This document shows positions 19,354 through 28,072 of a stretch of 64,000 nt of DNA, piece after piece (within the stretch, counting starts at the first letter, position 1; each line of letters opens with the position of its first letter). Source of the DNA: Thraustochytrium sp. TN22 (lineage: Eukaryota > Sar > Bigyra > Thraustochytrida > Thraustochytriidae); assembly GCA_013306675.1 (NCBI GenBank), contig JABLUY010000155.1, forward strand, positions 1 to 64,000, read 5' to 3'. Both the position numbers and the translations under genes were made by a program. The notes under the pieces are model-generated. The model had not been told where the DNA came from and made no database searches. It was given only the letters and a program-made list of their open reading frames with translations.

Positions 19354-20164
19354 CCAATGTAAGGACGACAAGCAGAAACAGAAAGCGCAGGGCCAGGGTC
19401 TCGAGTTGTCCGGAGCAGAAGACCCCACTTCATCGCAGGGCGGTGTACAGCAGCCACAGCAGCGCCCTGGGTCAGCACCCCTGCGACCTCGGAGTAAGCG
19501 GCGTGCGGCAGCTCAAGCTATTCATCGCGTGGCAAACGCTTTGAAGGAAATCGACTCGGACGGTGACTGCAGCACTGAGCCCGACGAGGGCGAGTCACGC
19601 CAAGTTCAAAGAGGCCGCAGCCTGAAGCACTCGCGGGCTTCTGCTGCGCACAAGTCCGTGCGGCAGGACCGTGACGCTCGCCATGGTACGCCTTGCACAA
19701 ACGCTGAAGACGACCTCGCACAACGCGATCTAGAGTTGCGGGCTGCGGTGAACAGGATCAGGAAGAAACTCAAGTACGTCGTGTTGCTCGGAAAGATTTG
19801 GGCCACCAAGATGCCCGGGAACCAGCATGCGGTACTCCAATGTACGGTGAAGCAACGTGACGGCGTCGAGGACAATCCTTATGCAAAGAGGAGAAGAAAC
19901 AAGAGCAAGCAAGGCTCTCGCTTCGACACTGGGACGGATGTCCGCCGCGGTAGCGAGCACTTCGCTGTGACATTGTGCAGTCTGAGCTCGAGAAAGCTTC
20001 TCCGAATGAGCGACATTCCCGATATCATTGAGCTCCTGAACCAATGTCAACCTGGACTCAACGCAGAGTTCAACAACATCAAGCGCGTGTACAACACCGA
20101 GCGACCTCGCAAGAGCGGGCCGAGTGTCGACCAAGCAAGCTCCTTTGACCCCCGGCCGCAGTAA
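18785..20164 (+). CDS. J-domain-like protein with Gln/Glu-rich repeat region
   Basis: The predicted protein has 459 residues from the ATG at 18785 (MAPGLLAQAVQ). Residues about 28-100 resemble a degenerate J domain. A helix precedes the loop motif HPD at residues 62-64 (FVLAKCHPDKAKSP), and a second helix SASKALAELANVL follows, with insertions relative to DnaJ. Residues about 115-205 are a low-complexity coil of Glu/Gln with some His (EQEL, EHERE and a poly-Gln run coded by CAG at about 19321-19350). The C-terminal 150 residues contain a basic patch and an ordered-looking segment ending FNNIKRVYN. If the J-like region is functional it would stimulate an Hsp70 ATPase; the HPD is seen, the rest is inferred. 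Confidence 0.72.
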
Positions 20165-20534
20165 AAAGCGAAAGATGTGCCGAGTGAAAGGCATCGTTGC
20201 AAGGCTTGTGACAATCACGGAAAGCACATTTGCGCTGTTGAAGCCAGGGGAAGGCGGCCGCAGGCTCACGAGCCTCAGCCGTGCCAGACCTCGCGCTCCC
20301 GACGATGTACCCTCGAACGAGCGCGTGGCGGCTCGTGAAAGATGCCAAGCTTCCACCGTCGTCCTGGATCGGTTGTCACTCTCGTGTAGATCTCTTCCCG
20401 CGAAACTTTTCGCCTGGCCACAGAGCTCGACCTCAAAAGCAAGACCGTCCTCTCAGCGAGCAAATCAAAATAGCTTGTATGCGCGCGATCATCTCGGTTC
20501 ACATGGTCAGGGTTGCCTCTGATCGCCGTGTTGG
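20165..20534. other. convergent intergenic region, nothing recognised
   Basis: This 370-bp segment separates two convergent genes. Composition is more balanced than the flanking coding DNA, as expected for 3' UTRs. No RNA gene, repeat or supported frame was found. Confidence 0.5.
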
Positions 20535-21536
20535 CTACGACGAGAGGGTCTTGGAGAAGCGCAGGAGCTGCAGGCGTTGCCGGCTGAGGTCGTTGGCAGA
20601 GAGGTCGGGCGGGAGGAAGGCGGCAGGGTCGACGGAGTCGAGCTGGAAGCCGGCCTTGGCGGCGGCCTCGAGGACGTCAGACTCATTCTTGCGGTCGACA
20701 AAGCCGCAAAGGAAGGCGATGGATGGGCTGGGCGCAGCGGGTCGCGCGGCCAGGGCTTCGATGAGCGCGAAGACTTCGCCGGGCTCGCCGAAGGAAGGGT
20801 GGAAGACGTCGGCGCCCAGAACGACCGAGACCGGGCCTGGGAGCGCGCTCGGCGGGAGCGCGGCTAGCGATGCGCCGTCGTCGCCCCAGAGCAGCGAGTG
20901 CACGGCCAGCGGCAACGGCGCCTCCGTGACGGTCTGCGCGTGCGCGGCGCTTCGGCGCAGCATGTCGCAGACGATCTCCTCGCCATCGGTGATGGTTAGG
21001 CTGGCGGGCTCGAGCTGCGCAGCCAGCAGGCCGGAGAGCCCGCAGCCGGCGCCGATCTCCACAACATGCTTGCCCTGCACCTCGTCCGGGCGCGCCGCCA
21101 CGTACCACGCGAGCAGCTGCGAGACCGGCCACACGATGGTACCCGTCATGTCGTATGCCGTTGCGTTGGCCTGCTGCACGAAGAGCTCCGCGGACCGGTC
21201 CCCGAATGTGAAGTCCACCAGCACGGCGTCGTCGGCGCGCGGCAGAAAGATAGACGGGTCGAAGCCCACGTCGTCGTCGTCCTCCTCCGCGGCCAGCGCA
21301 TCCACGTACGACTCCAGTTCCTCCTCCACGCCGTCGTCCTCGGCTCCTTCCGCCTCGCCTTGCGTCGCGCCCAGTTCCTGCCCCTGCCCCTGCTCCTTCG
21401 CTGCGCTCGAGGCGGCGGCGGCGGCGGTGGTGGTGGTGGTGGTGGGGGTGGCGGTGGTGGTCATGGCGTCGCCCGACGCCGAGGCCGACTCCGCTGCGGC
21501 AGGCGGCGGCGCGGCGTCCGGCGCAGCCTGCGCCAT
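20535..21536 (-). CDS. family-16 (METTL21/METTL23-like) methyltransferase
   Basis: The predicted protein has 333 residues from the ATG at 21536 (MAQAAPDAAPP), which I prefer to upstream starts because these would overlap the next gene. After a Thr/Ala-rich and acidic N-terminus, a seven-beta-strand SAM-dependent methyltransferase begins near residue 110. Evidence is a TGTIVWPVSQLLAWYV helix, motif I VVEIGAGCGLSGLLAA at about 158, a post-I acidic ITDGEE, and VVLGADVFH near 243 at the place of the DxxY motif. This arrangement is typical of lysine-specific METTL21/22/23 enzymes that modify chaperones or other non-histone proteins. The substrate cannot be told. It stands in a run of four minus-strand genes. 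Confidence 0.87.
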   Translation of the reverse strand: MAQAAPDAAPPPAAAESASASGDAMTTTATPTTTTTTAAAAASSAAKEQGQGQELGATQGEAEGAEDDGVEEELESYVDALAAEEDDDDVGFDPSIFLPRADDAVLVDFTFGDRSAELFVQQANATAYDMTGTIVWPVSQLLAWYVAARPDEVQGKHVVEIGAGCGLSGLLAAQLEPASLTITDGEEIVCDMLRRSAAHAQTVTEAPLPLAVHSLLWGDDGASLAALPPSALPGPVSVVLGADVFHPSFGEPGEVFALIEALAARPAAPSPSIAFLCGFVDRKNESDVLEAAAKAGFQLDSVDPAAFLPPDLSANDLSRQRLQLLRFSKTLSS

Positions 21537-21684
21537 GGCGCGCGGTCGCGCGCGCGTGCCACCGGCGGCGGCGGCGGAGAGCGCGGCTGGCGCGGCGGTG
21601 GAGGCGGGATGGACGCGGCACGGCGAGGCTTGGCGCGGCCTTCTCCCTGCTTCTGCCGCTGCGCCGCCGCTCCTGCTGGTGCGG

Positions 21685-22002
21685 CTACTGCTGGTCGGCG
21701 TCGGCCGAGGCGGCGGGGGCTGCGGCGGCGGGCGGCGGCGTGTCGGGGAGGTTGCGGCGCACGCGGCGGCCCTCCCAGCGGCGCGTCTCGAAGTTCCAGT
21801 CGGGATCGACGCCGGCGTCACGCGAGCCCGTGTTGATGTAGGCGCCGCGGATGACCTGGCTGCCCGAGAGCGCGTCCTCCTTGCGCTGCAGGTTGAGCTC
21901 GTTCTGCCGCAGCTGCCGCGAGTACCAGAGCGGCACGCTCCCGCACAGCGCGACGAAGCCCACCAGCGCCCCCGCCGTCACTACGTTGCGCCGCGAGGCC
22001 AT
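21685..22002 (-). CDS. small single-pass membrane protein, probably mitochondrial
   Basis: The protein has 105 residues. A short basic N-terminus (MASRRN) precedes one hydrophobic helix at residues 7-26 (VVTAGALVGFVALCGSVPLW). A charged coil (RQLRQNELNLQRKEDAL) follows, then a distinctive RGAYINTGSRDAGVDPDW segment, and an Ala/Pro tail. Basic N-terminus plus a single membrane anchor suits a mitochondrial or ER membrane protein of the respiratory-assembly kind, but no family could be named. The gene lies about 150 bp upstream of the methyltransferase start. The compact, patterned sequence argues that it is real. Confidence 0.72.
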   Translation of the reverse strand: MASRRNVVTAGALVGFVALCGSVPLWYSRQLRQNELNLQRKEDALSGSQVIRGAYINTGSRDAGVDPDWNFETRRWEGRRVRRNLPDTPPPAAAAPAASADADQQ

Positions 22003-22305
22003 GGACGCGCGCGTCGCCTGGCGTCGGCTTGCCGGTTTGCCTGCCTGCTTGCTCGCCTGATTCGTGACTGTCTGCAGTGCAGGCAGGCAGGCAGCTGGTA
22101 TGATCTCGCAGCCTGAGCTGCAGCTCTACTAGCCTGGCTAGGAGGAGCTGGAGCTGGAGGAGATGAAGAAGAAGAAGAAGAAGAAGCCTTGTCCGGGGGC
22201 CTGCCAGCCGAGCGTGATGGTCGGGTCGCCTGAGCGGCCTCGGCAGCAGATATAAATCCGAGTCCCTCGCGCTGGCCCTGGCCGTGCAGCGGGCTAGCTC
22301 TCTAG
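22003..22305. other. short intergenic spacer with CTAG cluster
   Basis: This is the promoter region of the small membrane-protein gene. It holds a GAA-rich stretch near 22160-22188 and a CTAG-rich cluster at 22291-22315 that overlaps the end of the kinase gene. A tataaa string near 22251 is on the wrong strand for the adjacent minus-strand genes. Confidence 0.5.
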
Positions 22306-23628
22306 CTAGCTGGAGAGCGCCGCGGCGCCGGCCGCGAGCAGCTCCGCCGCCACCTGCGCGCTGGGGCGGTCCGCAGCGTCCACGTGCAGGAGCGGCTCGA
22401 GCGCGGAGCGGACAGGGGCGAGGCCGGCACGCGCGCGCAGCAAGGGGATATGCGGCGCCAAGCGCGGCAGCTGCTCGGCGTGGTGGAGGTTTGGCTCGGG
22501 GAATTCCTGGACTTGGCGGATGGCGTCGAAGAGGTCCTTGGCGTTGTCTGCGTAGAACGGCAGTTCCGCGAAAACCGCCGCGTAGACGGTCACGCCCAGC
22601 GCCCAGACGTCCGCCTTGAAGGCGTCGAAGGCCTCGCCCCGGCACATCTCCGGCGAAAAGAAGGCGTACGTGCCTTCCGTGTCGCGCAGGCGGCCCGCGC
22701 CCGCGTCCGAGGTGCTCCCGCTTGACCCGGCTCCGCCCTCGAGCTGACGCGCCGCGCCCAGGTCCGAAAGCACGGCCCGCTCGCGGCCCGTGGACAAAAG
22801 GACGTTGGCCGGCTTGATATCCCGGTGCACGATCTCGTGGGCGTGCAGGTGGGCCAAACCGCGCGCCACCTGCGCGCCGAAGAGCAGCGCCGCCTCCGGC
22901 GCCAGCAGCGCTTCGCACGCCTCGTCGAGGCCCGGCGCGCCTGCTGGCGCCTCGTGCCAGAAGCAGCGGTGCTGGCTGTCAAAGTTCATGAGGCAGCCGC
23001 CGCCGTAAAAGGGAAACACCAGGTACGTCTTGTGGTGGTCTTCGTTGTCCAGCACCTGCAGCAGCCTGCACACATGCTCGTGCGGCGGGAGACCCGCCAG
23101 CAGGTCCACCTCGCGCTGCAGGTTGTCCAGCGCCGTGCGCACGGCCATGCGCCCGTCCGCGCCCGTGTAGTACGTTTTCATGCGCGCTAGCCGCGACTTG
23201 TGGAAGCTGCGCAGCGCCACCAGGCGTCCGCTGCGCGCGTCCCTGTACAGTTTGACCGAGCAGAAGGCGCCCGCGCCAAGCGGGCCCACCTTCTTGAACT
23301 CGTTCACGAACTTGCTCCCGTCCGCCTCGCGCCGCACGTCCACGTCCTGCGTGAAGTCTGCGGTCAGCGCGGCCAGCTCCTCGTCCACCGCGCCGCCCTC
23401 GCCGCGGTCCTCCGCGTCCAGGTCCACCCACGCCACGCCGCCGCCGCCCTCCTCGAGCTGCTCCGCCGCCGTCGCCGTCGCCGTCGCCGCGGTGCCGATG
23501 CCCTCGCTCTCCGGCGACGAGGGCGCTGGCGACGCGGGCGGCGACGCGGGCGGCGACGCGGGCGGCGACGCGGGCGGCGACGCGGGCGGCCCCGCGCTGC
23601 CCGCTTCGGCTGACGTCGCGCCGTCCAT
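22306..23628 (-). CDS. CaMKK-like protein kinase with altered catalytic motifs
   Basis: The predicted protein has 440 residues from the ATG at 23628. An in-frame ATG at 23832 would add 68 Arg-rich residues. An N-terminal PPAS tetrapeptide repeat (12-bp unit, about 23526-23590) is followed by acidic sequence and a kinase domain from about 112. Present are the Gly-rich loop GPLGAGAFCSV, the helix-C Glu near 173, and HRDIKPANVLL at 268. The insert FHKSRLARMK after strand 3 resembles CaMKK/Elm1-type kinases. Unusual features are Arg140 where VAIK has lysine (VALR), DLG in place of DFG at 289-291, and SPE for APE. A Lys four residues after Arg140 could substitute. It may be a reduced-activity kinase or pseudokinase; the family placement is inferred. 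Confidence 0.85.
   Translation of the reverse strand: MDGATSAEAGSAGPPASPPASPPASPPASPPASPAPSSPESEGIGTAATATATAAEQLEEGGGGVAWVDLDAEDRGEGGAVDEELAALTADFTQDVDVRREADGSKFVNEFKKVGPLGAGAFCSVKLYRDARSGRLVALRSFHKSRLARMKTYYTGADGRMAVRTALDNLQREVDLLAGLPPHEHVCRLLQVLDNEDHHKTYLVFPFYGGGCLMNFDSQHRCFWHEAPAGAPGLDEACEALLAPEAALLFGAQVARGLAHLHAHEIVHRDIKPANVLLSTGRERAVLSDLGAARQLEGGAGSSGSTSDAGAGRLRDTEGTYAFFSPEMCRGEAFDAFKADVWALGVTVYAAVFAELPFYADNAKDLFDAIRQVQEFPEPNLHHAEQLPRLAPHIPLLRARAGLAPVRSALEPLLHVDAADRPSAQVAAELLAAGAAALSS
23526..23590. repeat. 12-bp coding minisatellite (PPAS repeats)
   Basis: About five copies of a gcgggcggcgac unit encode the PPAS repeats in the N-terminal tail of the kinase. The copies are identical, which suggests active slippage. 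Confidence 0.85.
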
Positions 23629-23909
23629 CGTGCGAGGCGAGGCGCGGCGAGGCGCGGCGAGACGGTGAGCGAGGCCGTTTGCTGCGCCGCGAACGCGACA
23701 ACCTGAGCTGGGACAACTTGAAGGGGCTGGAGCTGCGCGAGGACGACCAGCGCGAGGCGCGAGACGGCGGCGCACGAAGGCGATTGTCGGCGACAGCAGG
23801 GCGTTGACGTGCAGGACAAGGCGAACTCGCATGACTTGATCGCTGTCGCCAGCTGAGCGTGCATTTCATCGCGTTGGCTGATGCGCTTGCTCGCGTTGCC
23901 CTTTTTTTT

Positions 23910-23979
23910 CTTGCCTTCTCTCTCACGTGATCCTTTTTCTCGCGCTTGCCTTCTCCCTCACGTTATCCTTTTTCTCGCG
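23910..23979. repeat. 35-bp tandem duplication, pyrimidine-rich
   Basis: Copies at 23910-23944 and 23945-23979 both start cttgccttct and end cctttttctcgcg, differing at only two positions. A truncated third copy follows to about 23997. It lies upstream of the minus-strand kinase gene, so it may be in its promoter or 5' UTR. Confidence 0.85.
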
Positions 23980-24075
23980 CTGCCATTTTTTCTCGCGTGC
24001 ACAGCGACTGCACAGCTCGCGTTGCATGCCTTGCGTTGCAAAGCCTTGCGCAAGCCATGTGAGCAGAATGGGAGG

Positions 24076-24102
24076 ACACGTGCAGGCCAGGCCTGCACGT
24101 GT
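24076..24102. repeat. 27-bp perfect palindrome with CACGTG at both ends
   Basis: The left arm acacgtgcaggcc at 24076-24088 is the exact reverse complement of the right arm at 24090-24102, with a single A between. Each arm holds a CACGTG E-box/G-box core. It lies between the chaperonin 10 stop and the kinase 5' region, both on the minus strand. It could be a bHLH/bZIP-type binding site or a cruciform; neither is proven. Confidence 0.85.
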
Positions 24103-24271
24103 TGAGATGGCAAGCCGGAGTGAGACCACATGGTCAGCAAGGCTGCTTGCTGGCTGCCGGGCCAGGCCTCATCATCAAGGTCAAGACAGGGCAGGAGGAG
24201 GAGGATCATAGGAGAGAAGAGCTCGATCGCTTTTCAAGTGAGCGCGAGCACGATACGTCAAAAGGTCAGGC

Positions 24272-24571
24272 TTACTCGTACTTGCCGAGGATATCGTCGT
24301 TGCGGAAGAGCTGGAACTCCTCATCGCCGAACATGACGGCCTGGCCACCGTACTCCGGGAGGAGCACCTTGTCGCCGACAGCGACGGACATGGGCACGAT
24401 CTGGCCGTTCTGGTCACGGCGGCCGGGGCCGACCGCGACGACCTCAGCCTCCGGCTCCTTCTTGGAGGCGGTCTCCGGCAGGTAGATGCCGCCGGCGGTC
24501 TTGGTCACCGGCACGGCGCGCTTGACGAGCACGCGGTCCGCGAGCGGGATGAGCTTGCGAAGGCCCGACAT
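24272..24571 (-). CDS. HSPE1: mitochondrial 10 kDa chaperonin (Hsp10/GroES)
   Basis: The protein has 99 residues, the usual length of chaperonin 10. It forms the heptameric lid of the Hsp60 folding chamber in the mitochondrial matrix. Family blocks are LIPLADRVLVKR at the N-terminus, the mobile-loop region TKTAGGIYLPE, EAEVVAVGPG, VAVGDKVLLPEYGG and the C-terminal NDDILGKYE. As in other eukaryotes the amphipathic N-terminus (MSGLRKLIPL) serves as an uncleaved targeting signal, which supports the ATG at 24571. A possible splice donor gtacgtgg at 24869-24862 upstream suggests a 5' UTR intron. Confidence 0.96.
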   Translation of the reverse strand: MSGLRKLIPLADRVLVKRAVPVTKTAGGIYLPETASKKEPEAEVVAVGPGRRDQNGQIVPMSVAVGDKVLLPEYGGQAVMFGDEEFQLFRNDDILGKYE

Positions 24572-26438
24572 GGTTCTAGCTGCTGCCTGTGCGTCGCGTC
24601 GCGTCGCGCCTCGCGTCAGTCTCCCGTCCCCTCCCATCCCGGCAGCCCGCGCGCCGCTGCGCGCTGCGCGCAGGGCCCCGTGCCCGTGCCTCGCCGCCAG
24701 CCACAGGCTCGGCGCCCCGGTCCTGGCCGGCCAGCGAGAACCCTGCGTCTGCTTTCGAAAAATCCATCCCTCGGTCTGCGCGCGGCGCGGCGCGGCGGCG
24801 GCGCGGGCGGCGCGGGGCCGCCCGCCTCGCGCGCCGCGCCTGCCGCGCCGCGCGCGCGGGGCCACGTACCTGGCGAGCGGGGAGGGCGTCGGCTGGAGCT
24901 CGTTCACAGTCTGCCTGCCTGCTGGCCGCCTGCGCCTGGACCACGGCGTCGCAGCCCTCCACTTCTAGAAGGAACGCGCCGCCGGAACGCGCCGGAACGC
25001 GCCGCGGCGCCCGCAAGTCGGGCTCCGGCGCCGCCACAGGGCGCCGGCGCGCCTTGGCGCCGCTTTGGCGCCCTTTGGGCGCCGCTTTGGCCGACTGGCG
25101 GCCGAGGCGGCAAGTCGGGCGAACGGGCCTAGGCTGGCGGAGGTGGAGGAGGAGGAGGAGGAGGAGGAGGAGGACACGGACGAGCGCGAGCGGGCGGGCG
25201 AGCGGAGATGACGGTTCGATGGGACGGCGGAGCCGCAGAGGGACGAGCCCGGAGAAAATGGGGCCAGTGGAGGCGGACCGGAGGTCGAATCTGGCGAGCG
25301 CGGAGGTGGAATAATTAGAAAATCAGCTGGCGTCGCTCGCTGCGCGTTGCCTGGAAGGCCGCGCGCATGACAGGAGAGCACCAGCCTGCGTCCTCTTTTA
25401 CTCCTCCCTCTTCATCGCTGCCGCGCCAATGCATCCCGCGTGCATGGCATCATTCATACGTCACCAACATCTGGACCTCCTCCCACGAAAGCACGGGAGC
25501 GCCCGTACAGGACAAAAGTGCCAACGCGCTCCGCCAGCTCGCCAACCAACCAGCACCCGCCTGCGAGCCAGGCCTGCCGTGGCGCGTGCGGCTCTTCCTC
25601 GCGGCTCCGCGCCTCGGAGCGCCGCGAGCCGAGCGACTCGCGCTGCACCGGCCAAGGCCCTGCCTGCGCTTGCAGCCCAGCCTCCGCGGCTCGCGGCAGT
25701 CGCAGCAGCGAGCGAGCGACCGCGAGCGACCGCCGGTCTCGGGCACGTGCCGGCGCGCCCCGGGTGTGTGCGTCACGCACGCCGCGGCGGCCGCGATGAG
25801 ATGAGCGGCAGGCTCGTTCAAGACAACCCGCCGCGCCGGGCTCGCGGAGGCGCGCGGCGCGCGGCAGACAGACAGACCTCCATCGCTCCCCCGCTCGCGC
25901 GCGCGCGCGTGGCGTGCGGCGCGGCGGCGCGGCGGCGCAGGGGGCCCGGCGCGCGAGGGAGGCGAGGCGGGGCGAGCCGAGCGTGAGGGCTACGAGCGCG
26001 GTCGGGCGTTGAGAGCAGAAATCGAATCGAGCGCCCGCGCCCGCGCGGCGGCGCCACCCGCCGGCGAGGCGAGGCGAGGCGAGGCGAGGCGCGGGACGCC
26101 GGGCGGCGGCCGCGGCGGCAGGAAGAGGCGCGCGGCGAAGCGCGCGGCAGGGCCGGCGGCGGCCGAGGCCGGGCCGACCCGGAGTGAGCGAGGGATCCGG
26201 GACTTGCGCGGCGGACAACCGGAGGCGCGGCGCAGGCGGCGCGACGGCGGGGTGATCTGGTCCGCGGCGCCGCGACGCTGCGCCGCAGCGCAGGCGGCGC
26301 GCTGGCGCTGGGCAGCGAGGGCGACGCGGCGACCGCAGGTCGCGGCGCGGTCGTAGGTCGCCGCGGCGCGCTCCAGCAGACTGGGCCGGCGGAGCCGCGC
26401 GGGGTCGGCCGCCGCTGCACCCGGCGTCAGGCTCCAGC
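24572..26438. other. long divergent intergenic region between chaperonin 10 and RhoGAP genes
   Basis: This 1.87-kb region is very GC-rich. On the minus strand it shows a gtacgtgg donor (24869-24862) identical to the donors of two proven introns here, so a 5' UTR intron of chaperonin 10 ending close to its ATG is likely. It holds a (GGA)n tract at about 25139-25172, a gaggc tandem repeat at 26066-26091, and three sites related to the recurrent SACTTGCGSG element (about 25010, 25108 and 26201). Reading frames here are Arg/Ala-rich and unsupported. Confidence 0.6.
25139..25172. repeat. (GGA)n polypurine tract
   Basis: An uninterrupted polypurine run of gga/gag triplets with about eleven units, in the chaperonin 10/RhoGAP divergent region. 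Confidence 0.9.
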
Positions 26439-27839
26439 ATGAGGCGGGCCTCCGCGGCCAGGGCCTCGTCGGCGACGGCGGAGCAGCTGGGCAAGGCGCG
26501 CGGGCTGAGGGCGCCGCTGCTCAAGGTGGTCTCGGACTGCGTGGAGTTCCTCAAGGATGACATCCCAGAGTTCGTCTTCCGCGTGCCCGGGCGCAAGGAG
26601 GTCGTGGACGCGCTGGTGGAGAGGTACGAGAGCGGCGACATGGACGCGCTGAGCTCGTCCGTGGGCGTCGAGCCGGGCGACGTGGCCAGCGTGTTCAAAA
26701 AGTATCTCATGGACTCCGTGACGCCCATCTTCTTGAGGAGTCAGGCGCAGCAGCTGCTCCGTGTGGCGGCCAAGGTGGACATGACGCAGCCCACCGAGGA
26801 GAAGCGTAAGTCGGTCAGCCGCCAGATGCACAAGTTCAACAAGTCGCTGCGCGTGCTGGTGCGCACCGTCTCGTCCAGCAGCGCGGCCGTGCTGGCCAAG
26901 GTCTTCAACTTCCTGCGCATCGTCGCCGCCAACCGCGAGTACACGAAGATGAACGTGCACGCGCTGGCCATCTGCTTCGCGCCCGTCTTCTTCCTGCCAC
27001 ACATCCCGCCCGCCGAGGCGTCTGCCAAGATCCACATCGCCATCTTCGTCACCGAAACGCTCATCGAGCGCGCCGACAGCCTCTTCCCCATGTACACACG
27101 CGTCACGGTCGCCAGCGGCGGCCCGCGCGACATCCTCGGCCCGCGCACCGCGCGGCCCATCAGCCTGGCGCGCCGCCGCCAGGTCCTGCACGCGGGCCTG
27201 CCCGTCCGCCGTGCCACCGTCACGGCCTTTGAGACGGGCGGCGCGGAGGACGAGGAGGACTCCACCGCCTCTTCGGCCGCCTCCGCAGACTCCTCCACGA
27301 CCGCCTCCACGACCGGCGGCTCCTTCACCTCGCCCGCGCTCCGCGCAATGGTTGGCCGCGCCGTTGGCTCCGGAAGCAGTCGCGGCGCCGGCGCCGGCAC
27401 TGGCACCGGAAGCGGGCGTCCGGGTAATCGCCGCGTCTATTCCGTCGACGCACGACGCGGCTCCCTGGCCGCCAGCGTTGACGCCTACATCGACCACTCG
27501 CGCCGCTCCTGGCTCCACGAGCTGGAGCCCTACCAAAGTCGCGAAGTTCGCGATCTCAAGGCGCGCGCCTCCGGTAAGCCCGCGGGCCGCACGCCGCTCT
27601 TCCCGCCCGACGACGATGGTGCCGACGTCGAGACCAAGTCCGACGCCGACGCAGAGGACCTCGAAAACGAGCCGCGAGGCCCCAACCGCCCTCGCTCCTC
27701 CAAGCGCCACTCCAAGCCACGGAACACGCGCTCCTTTCGTCTCAGTTTACGCCGCAGCCAGGCCCATGCCTTGCGCGAGTCGATTGCGGATGAGATCGAC
27801 GAGGAGGACGACCTCGTCGACGACTTTCGTGATGGGTAG
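26439..27839 (+). CDS. RhoGAP-domain protein
   Basis: The protein has 466 residues. Residues about 24-205 form a RhoGAP domain, which speeds GTP hydrolysis by Rho/Rac/Cdc42-type GTPases. The arginine finger is visible in FVFRVPGRKE (Arg48), followed by VVDALVERYESGD, then DVASVFKKYLMDSVTPIF and the C-terminal helix MNVHALAICFAPVFF, which matches the family's NLAxxFxPxL block. The C-terminal half is Ser/Thr-, Gly- and Arg-rich and looks disordered, with an acidic end IADEIDEEDDLVDDF. No membrane or lipid-binding domain is present, so localisation is unknown. Confidence 0.9.
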   Translation: MRRASAARASSATAEQLGKARGLRAPLLKVVSDCVEFLKDDIPEFVFRVPGRKEVVDALVERYESGDMDALSSSVGVEPGDVASVFKKYLMDSVTPIFLRSQAQQLLRVAAKVDMTQPTEEKRKSVSRQMHKFNKSLRVLVRTVSSSSAAVLAKVFNFLRIVAANREYTKMNVHALAICFAPVFFLPHIPPAEASAKIHIAIFVTETLIERADSLFPMYTRVTVASGGPRDILGPRTARPISLARRRQVLHAGLPVRRATVTAFETGGAEDEEDSTASSAASADSSTTASTTGGSFTSPALRAMVGRAVGSGSSRGAGAGTGTGSGRPGNRRVYSVDARRGSLAASVDAYIDHSRRSWLHELEPYQSREVRDLKARASGKPAGRTPLFPPDDDGADVETKSDADAEDLENEPRGPNRPRSSKRHSKPRNTRSFRLSLRRSQAHALRESIADEIDEEDDLVDDFRDG

Positions 27840-28072
27840 ATGGGGAGATGGTGGTGGTACCAGGTAGGCAGACAGGCACAGACACCGCGCCAGGTGGCCA
27901 GGGAGCTCCTTGCCTGTTGCAGAACGCCCACCCCACCCCACCGCCCGCCCGCCCACCCACCCGTTCAACCTTGCTCAAAACTACCTTTCTGCAAACTGGA
28001 ATCTTGTTCATGTCTCTTTTCCTCTCAGGCGGTTCCCTTTGTCTGTCTCTGATTGTGCGGGTCTGCCTTGCG
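27840..28072. other. convergent spacer with C-rich tract
   Basis: A C-rich run of ccaccc/cgccc units spans about 27927-27962. The region holds the 3' ends of the RhoGAP and RING genes. No gene was seen. Confidence 0.5.

Noticed and set aside
22245-22260. TATA box (tataaa) at about 22251
   Set aside because: It is on the plus strand between minus-strand genes, so it faces no start in the right direction.
24862-24907. N-terminal coding exon for chaperonin 10 upstream of a candidate intron
   Set aside because: The open stretch before the gtacgtgg donor has no ATG (the first codon of the frame is GTG), and chaperonin 10 normally begins at MSGLRK-like sequence. A 5' UTR intron is the better reading.
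25454-26728. Long minus-strand frame across the chaperonin 10/RhoGAP intergenic region
   Set aside because: It overlaps the start of the RhoGAP gene on the other strand and is Arg/Pro/Ala-rich as expected of GC-rich non-coding DNA.
26427-27710. Minus-strand frame of 427 codons opposite the RhoGAP gene
   Set aside because: Shadow of the RhoGAP coding strand; the sense frame has the arginine finger and other family blocks.
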